Source: an uncultured Atopobium sp. (GTDB lineage Bacteria > Actinomycetota > Coriobacteriia > Coriobacteriales > Atopobiaceae). Taken from it: DNA of 8,411 nucleotides. The notes beneath the pieces were generated by a model, which saw only the letters and a list, made by a program, of their open reading frames with translations, did no database searches and was not told where the DNA came from. The position numbers were made by a program, and so were the translations under genes. Below are positions 6,660 to 8,411 of this stretch, piece after piece (position 1 is the stretch's first letter; each line of letters opens with the position of its first letter). Where the stretch lies: the NCBI GenBank assembly GCA_938045565.1, contig CALIAZ010000048.1, positions 1-8,411 of the forward strand, in the 5' to 3' direction.

Positions 6660-7556
6660 GTGGCTGGAGCTGAGCTTCGTCCCGATTCGCACGGTAAGGT
6701 TCGCGATATCTACGATTGTGGCGACAAACTTTTGATGGTTGCGAGCGATCGCATTAGTGCTTTTGACTTTATCCTCCCCGACGAGATTCCTTTTAAGGGA
6801 GAAATTCTGACGCGTATTAGCGCATTTTGGTTCAATCGCTTCAAGGATCTTCTGCCTAACCACATGATTTCTGTTCTGCCAGATCAGACTCCTGAGCAGT
6901 TTGCAGATTACACTGAGTACCTTGCTGGTCGCGCTATGCTGGTCAAGAAAGCTCAAACAGTGCCAATCGAGTGCATCGTCCGCGGTTACCTTACTGGTTC
7001 TGGTAAGAAGACTTACGACCAGGACGGCACTGTCTGCGGCATTAAGCTGCCTGACGGTTTAACCGAGGCCTCAAAGCTTCCTGAGCCAATCTTTACTCCT
7101 TCCACTAAGGCTGAGCTTGGCGATCATGACGAGAATATCTCGTTTGAGCGTTGCTGTGAGATTGTTGACGAGGATGTTGCTACTCAGCTGAAGGAAGCTT
7201 CGCTTGCAATTTATAAGGCCGCTGCAGAATATGCTGCAACTCGTGGAATTATTATCGCGGATACCAAATTTGAGTTTGGTTTTATCGACGGAAAACTTAC
7301 ACTTATTGATGAGTGCCTTACACCTGATTCAAGCCGTTTTTGGCCTGCTGAGGGTTATTCTGAGGGACACGTTCAGCCAAGCTACGACAAGCAGTATGTA
7401 CGCGATTGGCTGAAAGCCCACTGGGACATGCAAGGAGAGCCACCTCATCTTCCAGAAGAGGTCATTGAGGGCACGTCCGAGCGCTATTGTACGGCATTCC
7501 AGATTATTACGGGAACTGAGTTTGTACCACTGAAGGAGACCAATGTCACTGCGTGA
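6660..7556 (+). CDS. purC: SAICAR synthetase (phosphoribosylaminoimidazole-succinocarboxamide synthase)
   Basis: PurC (298 residues, cytoplasmic) joins CAIR and aspartate with ATP to give SAICAR, the step before PurB. Family motifs are complete: GKVRDIYD (12-19) of the ATP-binding lid, ASDRISAFD (28-36), FKGEILTRIS (45-54), the conserved central block ECIVRGYLTGSG (104-115), FTPSTKAELGDHDENI (145-160), signature ADTKFEFG (200-207) and DECLTPDSSRFWP (217-229). Length is that of the longer PurC class of about 290-305 residues. The start is GTG 6660, with GAGGT upstream. The end overlaps the next gene by 14 bp. Placement behind a two-component system rather than beside other pur genes is notable, though purB lies upstream in the same direction. 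Confidence 0.98.
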   Translation: MAGAELRPDSHGKVRDIYDCGDKLLMVASDRISAFDFILPDEIPFKGEILTRISAFWFNRFKDLLPNHMISVLPDQTPEQFADYTEYLAGRAMLVKKAQTVPIECIVRGYLTGSGKKTYDQDGTVCGIKLPDGLTEASKLPEPIFTPSTKAELGDHDENISFERCCEIVDEDVATQLKEASLAIYKAAAEYAATRGIIIADTKFEFGFIDGKLTLIDECLTPDSSRFWPAEGYSEGHVQPSYDKQYVRDWLKAHWDMQGEPPHLPEEVIEGTSERYCTAFQIITGTEFVPLKETNVTA

Positions 7557-8169
7557 CACCATTACAGGCGCAACCAAAGAAGCGCGTGAGGCTACCGCAA
7601 GCCTTTCAAAGAAAGAAAACTCTGAGGAGACTGAGCGTCCTTTGTATTCCGCTTTTGGTCGCAAATCTGCTGCTACTGCTAAACCAGTACGAGAGGCAGC
7701 TGCGTCTGTGCGCGTGAGCGGCTCTGGCTCGGGCTCCAGTGCCCCAAAGAGCAAAGAAGAGAAGCGCGCTGCACGTGCTCGCCAGCGCGAGCGCGAGGAT
7801 ATCCGTAGCCGTGGATTTGAGGCAATGCTGCGCGCAGATCCAGATTACCATCGTGCCGAGCGCGTTTGGTGGGTCTTCCTGGGTCTTGGCTTTGTAGCAA
7901 CCATCATTACGCTGGTGCTTTCATATATAGTTCCTGAGTCTAGGGATTTGAACACCGGTGTTGGCATGATTTCTGCCATCATGCTGGTCTTTGCTTACTT
8001 CTGCATCTTTGGTTCGGTCGTCTACAGCTTCTTTAAGATGCGTCCTCTTCGCAAGAAGATTGAGGCTAAGGTTGCTGGCATGACCGATAAGAAGCTCAAC
8101 GATTTCTACCTCGAGCGTCAGGCTGAGTACGACAGAAAAAGGGCCGAGCGCAAGGCTCGTCGTAAGTAG
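7543..8169 (+). CDS. Two-helix membrane protein of unknown function, overlapping purC
   Basis: A 208-residue protein I cannot assign to a named family. The N-terminal half (1-105) is hydrophilic, rich in Ala, Ser, Lys, Arg and Glu. It has a Gly/Ser run (59-66) and then a highly charged, probably helical stretch (69-90). Two hydrophobic helices follow, about 109-130 and 139-163, joined by a short loop, then a basic, probably coiled C-terminal tail (166-208) ending KARRK. With positive charge on both sides, both ends are predicted to face the cytoplasm. AAGGAG (7533-7538) precedes the ATG by 4 nt and lies inside purC; the 14-bp overlap implies co-transcription and perhaps translational coupling. 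No catalytic motif is visible. It is a real gene by ribosome site, overlap and composition; function is open. Confidence 0.85.
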   Translation: MSLRDTITGATKEAREATASLSKKENSEETERPLYSAFGRKSAATAKPVREAAASVRVSGSGSGSSAPKSKEEKRAARARQREREDIRSRGFEAMLRADPDYHRAERVWWVFLGLGFVATIITLVLSYIVPESRDLNTGVGMISAIMLVFAYFCIFGSVVYSFFKMRPLRKKIEAKVAGMTDKKLNDFYLERQAEYDRKRAERKARRK

Positions 8170-8356
8170 CAGCAGCTCTGCGTCGCAAGCGCCGGTAAGC
8201 ACGCTACGCACCACAGGTGCGGGCTACGAGTCACGAGTTCGTTACGCTTCTCAGCGCGGTAAGCGATGCCGAGCGCACGGCACTTCTCGCCACGTAGTCG
8301 CTAGCTCGCTAGCGAGATTTGCGTACGCAAGCCTACGTGAGTAGAATATCCCACAT
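8170..8356 (+). repeat. Palindrome-rich non-coding region before tRNA-Arg
   Basis: This 187-bp stretch codes for nothing I can support and is dense in short inverted repeats. They include TGCGT (8179-8183)/ACGCA (8206-8210), CGCACC-ACA-GGTGCG (8207-8221), CGCTT (8245-8249)/AAGCG (8261-8265), TGCCG (8267-8271)/CGGCA (8278-8282), and two perfect 12-nt palindromes, CTCGCTAGCGAG (8305-8316) and TTGCGTACGCAA (8319-8330). The two palindromes are bracketed by CACGTAG (8291-8297) and CTACGTG (8333-8339). A near-identical direct repeat, AGCGC(C)GGTAAGC, occurs at 8188-8200 and 8253-8264. No T tract follows any stem, so a classic intrinsic terminator for the preceding gene is not evident. Confidence 0.7.
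8319..8347 (+). promoter_or_regulatory. Probable tRNA-Arg promoter
   Basis: TTGCGT (8319-8324) and TAGAAT (8342-8347) are separated by exactly 17 bp. The -10 matches consensus at 5 of 6 positions and the -35 keeps the TTG core. RNA would start near 8354, just before the tRNA at 8357. The -35 forms half of the palindrome TTGCGTACGCAA. Confidence 0.6.
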
Positions 8357-8411
8357 GCCTTCGTAGCTCAGGGGATAGAGCACCGCTCTCCTAAAGCGGG
8401 TGTCGGCCGTT
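8357..8411 (+). tRNA. tRNA-Arg(CCT), 3' end cut by window
   Basis: The 5' part of a tRNA gene. It shows a 5' acceptor strand GCCTTCG (8357-8363), a D arm GCTC-AGGGGATA-GAGC, an anticodon stem CCGCT/AGCGG and loop CTCCTAA with anticodon CCT (8390-8392), which reads the arginine codon AGG. After a five-base variable loop, the window stops at the beginning of the T arm. The missing 3' part should pair as CGAAGGC. Confidence 0.92.

Noticed and set aside
7921..8214. Reverse-strand open frame of 97 codons
   Set aside because: It is antisense to the membrane-protein gene, has no ribosome site, and its apparent hydrophobicity mirrors the opposite strand.
8170..8356. CRISPR array or mobile-element end in the repeat-rich region
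   Set aside because: There are no regularly spaced identical repeats, no transposase remnant and no target-site duplication. Only short palindromes and one imperfect direct repeat are present.

Overview
The window looks like chromosomal DNA of a moderate-GC actinobacterium. The protein sequences and the order purB, lipoprotein, two-component system, purC suggest the class Coriobacteriia, perhaps an Atopobium/Lancefieldella-type organism. That placement is my recognition, not a database result. All genes read on the + strand. There is no sign of phage, insertion sequences, CRISPR or recent transfer; this is core genome.

Layout: (1) 1-86, the 3' part of a tRNA-Gly(CCC) gene and its intrinsic terminator. 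(2) 222-1499, an M29-family metallo-aminopeptidase, transcribed alone. (3) 1548-1670, tRNA-Lys(TTT) and a very strong terminator that ends 21 bp before purB. (4) 1692-4253, purB, followed after 3 bp by a Tat-exported lipoprotein whose body shows six repeats of about 44-51 residues, as in a beta-propeller. (5) 4354-6584, an OmpR-family response regulator and its membrane histidine kinase, behind an AT-rich promoter region. (6) 6660-8169, purC overlapping a gene for a small two-helix membrane protein of unknown function. (7) 8170-8356, a non-coding stretch dense in palindromes that runs into the promoter of a tRNA-Arg(CCT) gene cut by the window end.

PurC (SAICAR synthesis) and PurB (SAICAR to AICAR, and adenylosuccinate to AMP) are consecutive enzymes of purine synthesis, yet they lie on either side of an envelope signalling module. 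That module (lipoprotein, regulator, kinase) resembles in parts list the MtrA-MtrB-LpqB system of other actinobacteria, with the lipoprotein upstream instead of downstream. The purB, lipoprotein, kinase and purC genes all use non-ATG starts, and two of them lack a clear Shine-Dalgarno site just after a stop codon, which suggests translational coupling.

I found no clearly new defence or mobile system. The items most worth a second look are the 8179-8340 palindromic element with the tRNA-Arg promoter inside it, the repeat-built Tat lipoprotein linked to a two-component system, and the tRNA-Lys terminator that stands directly in front of purB.
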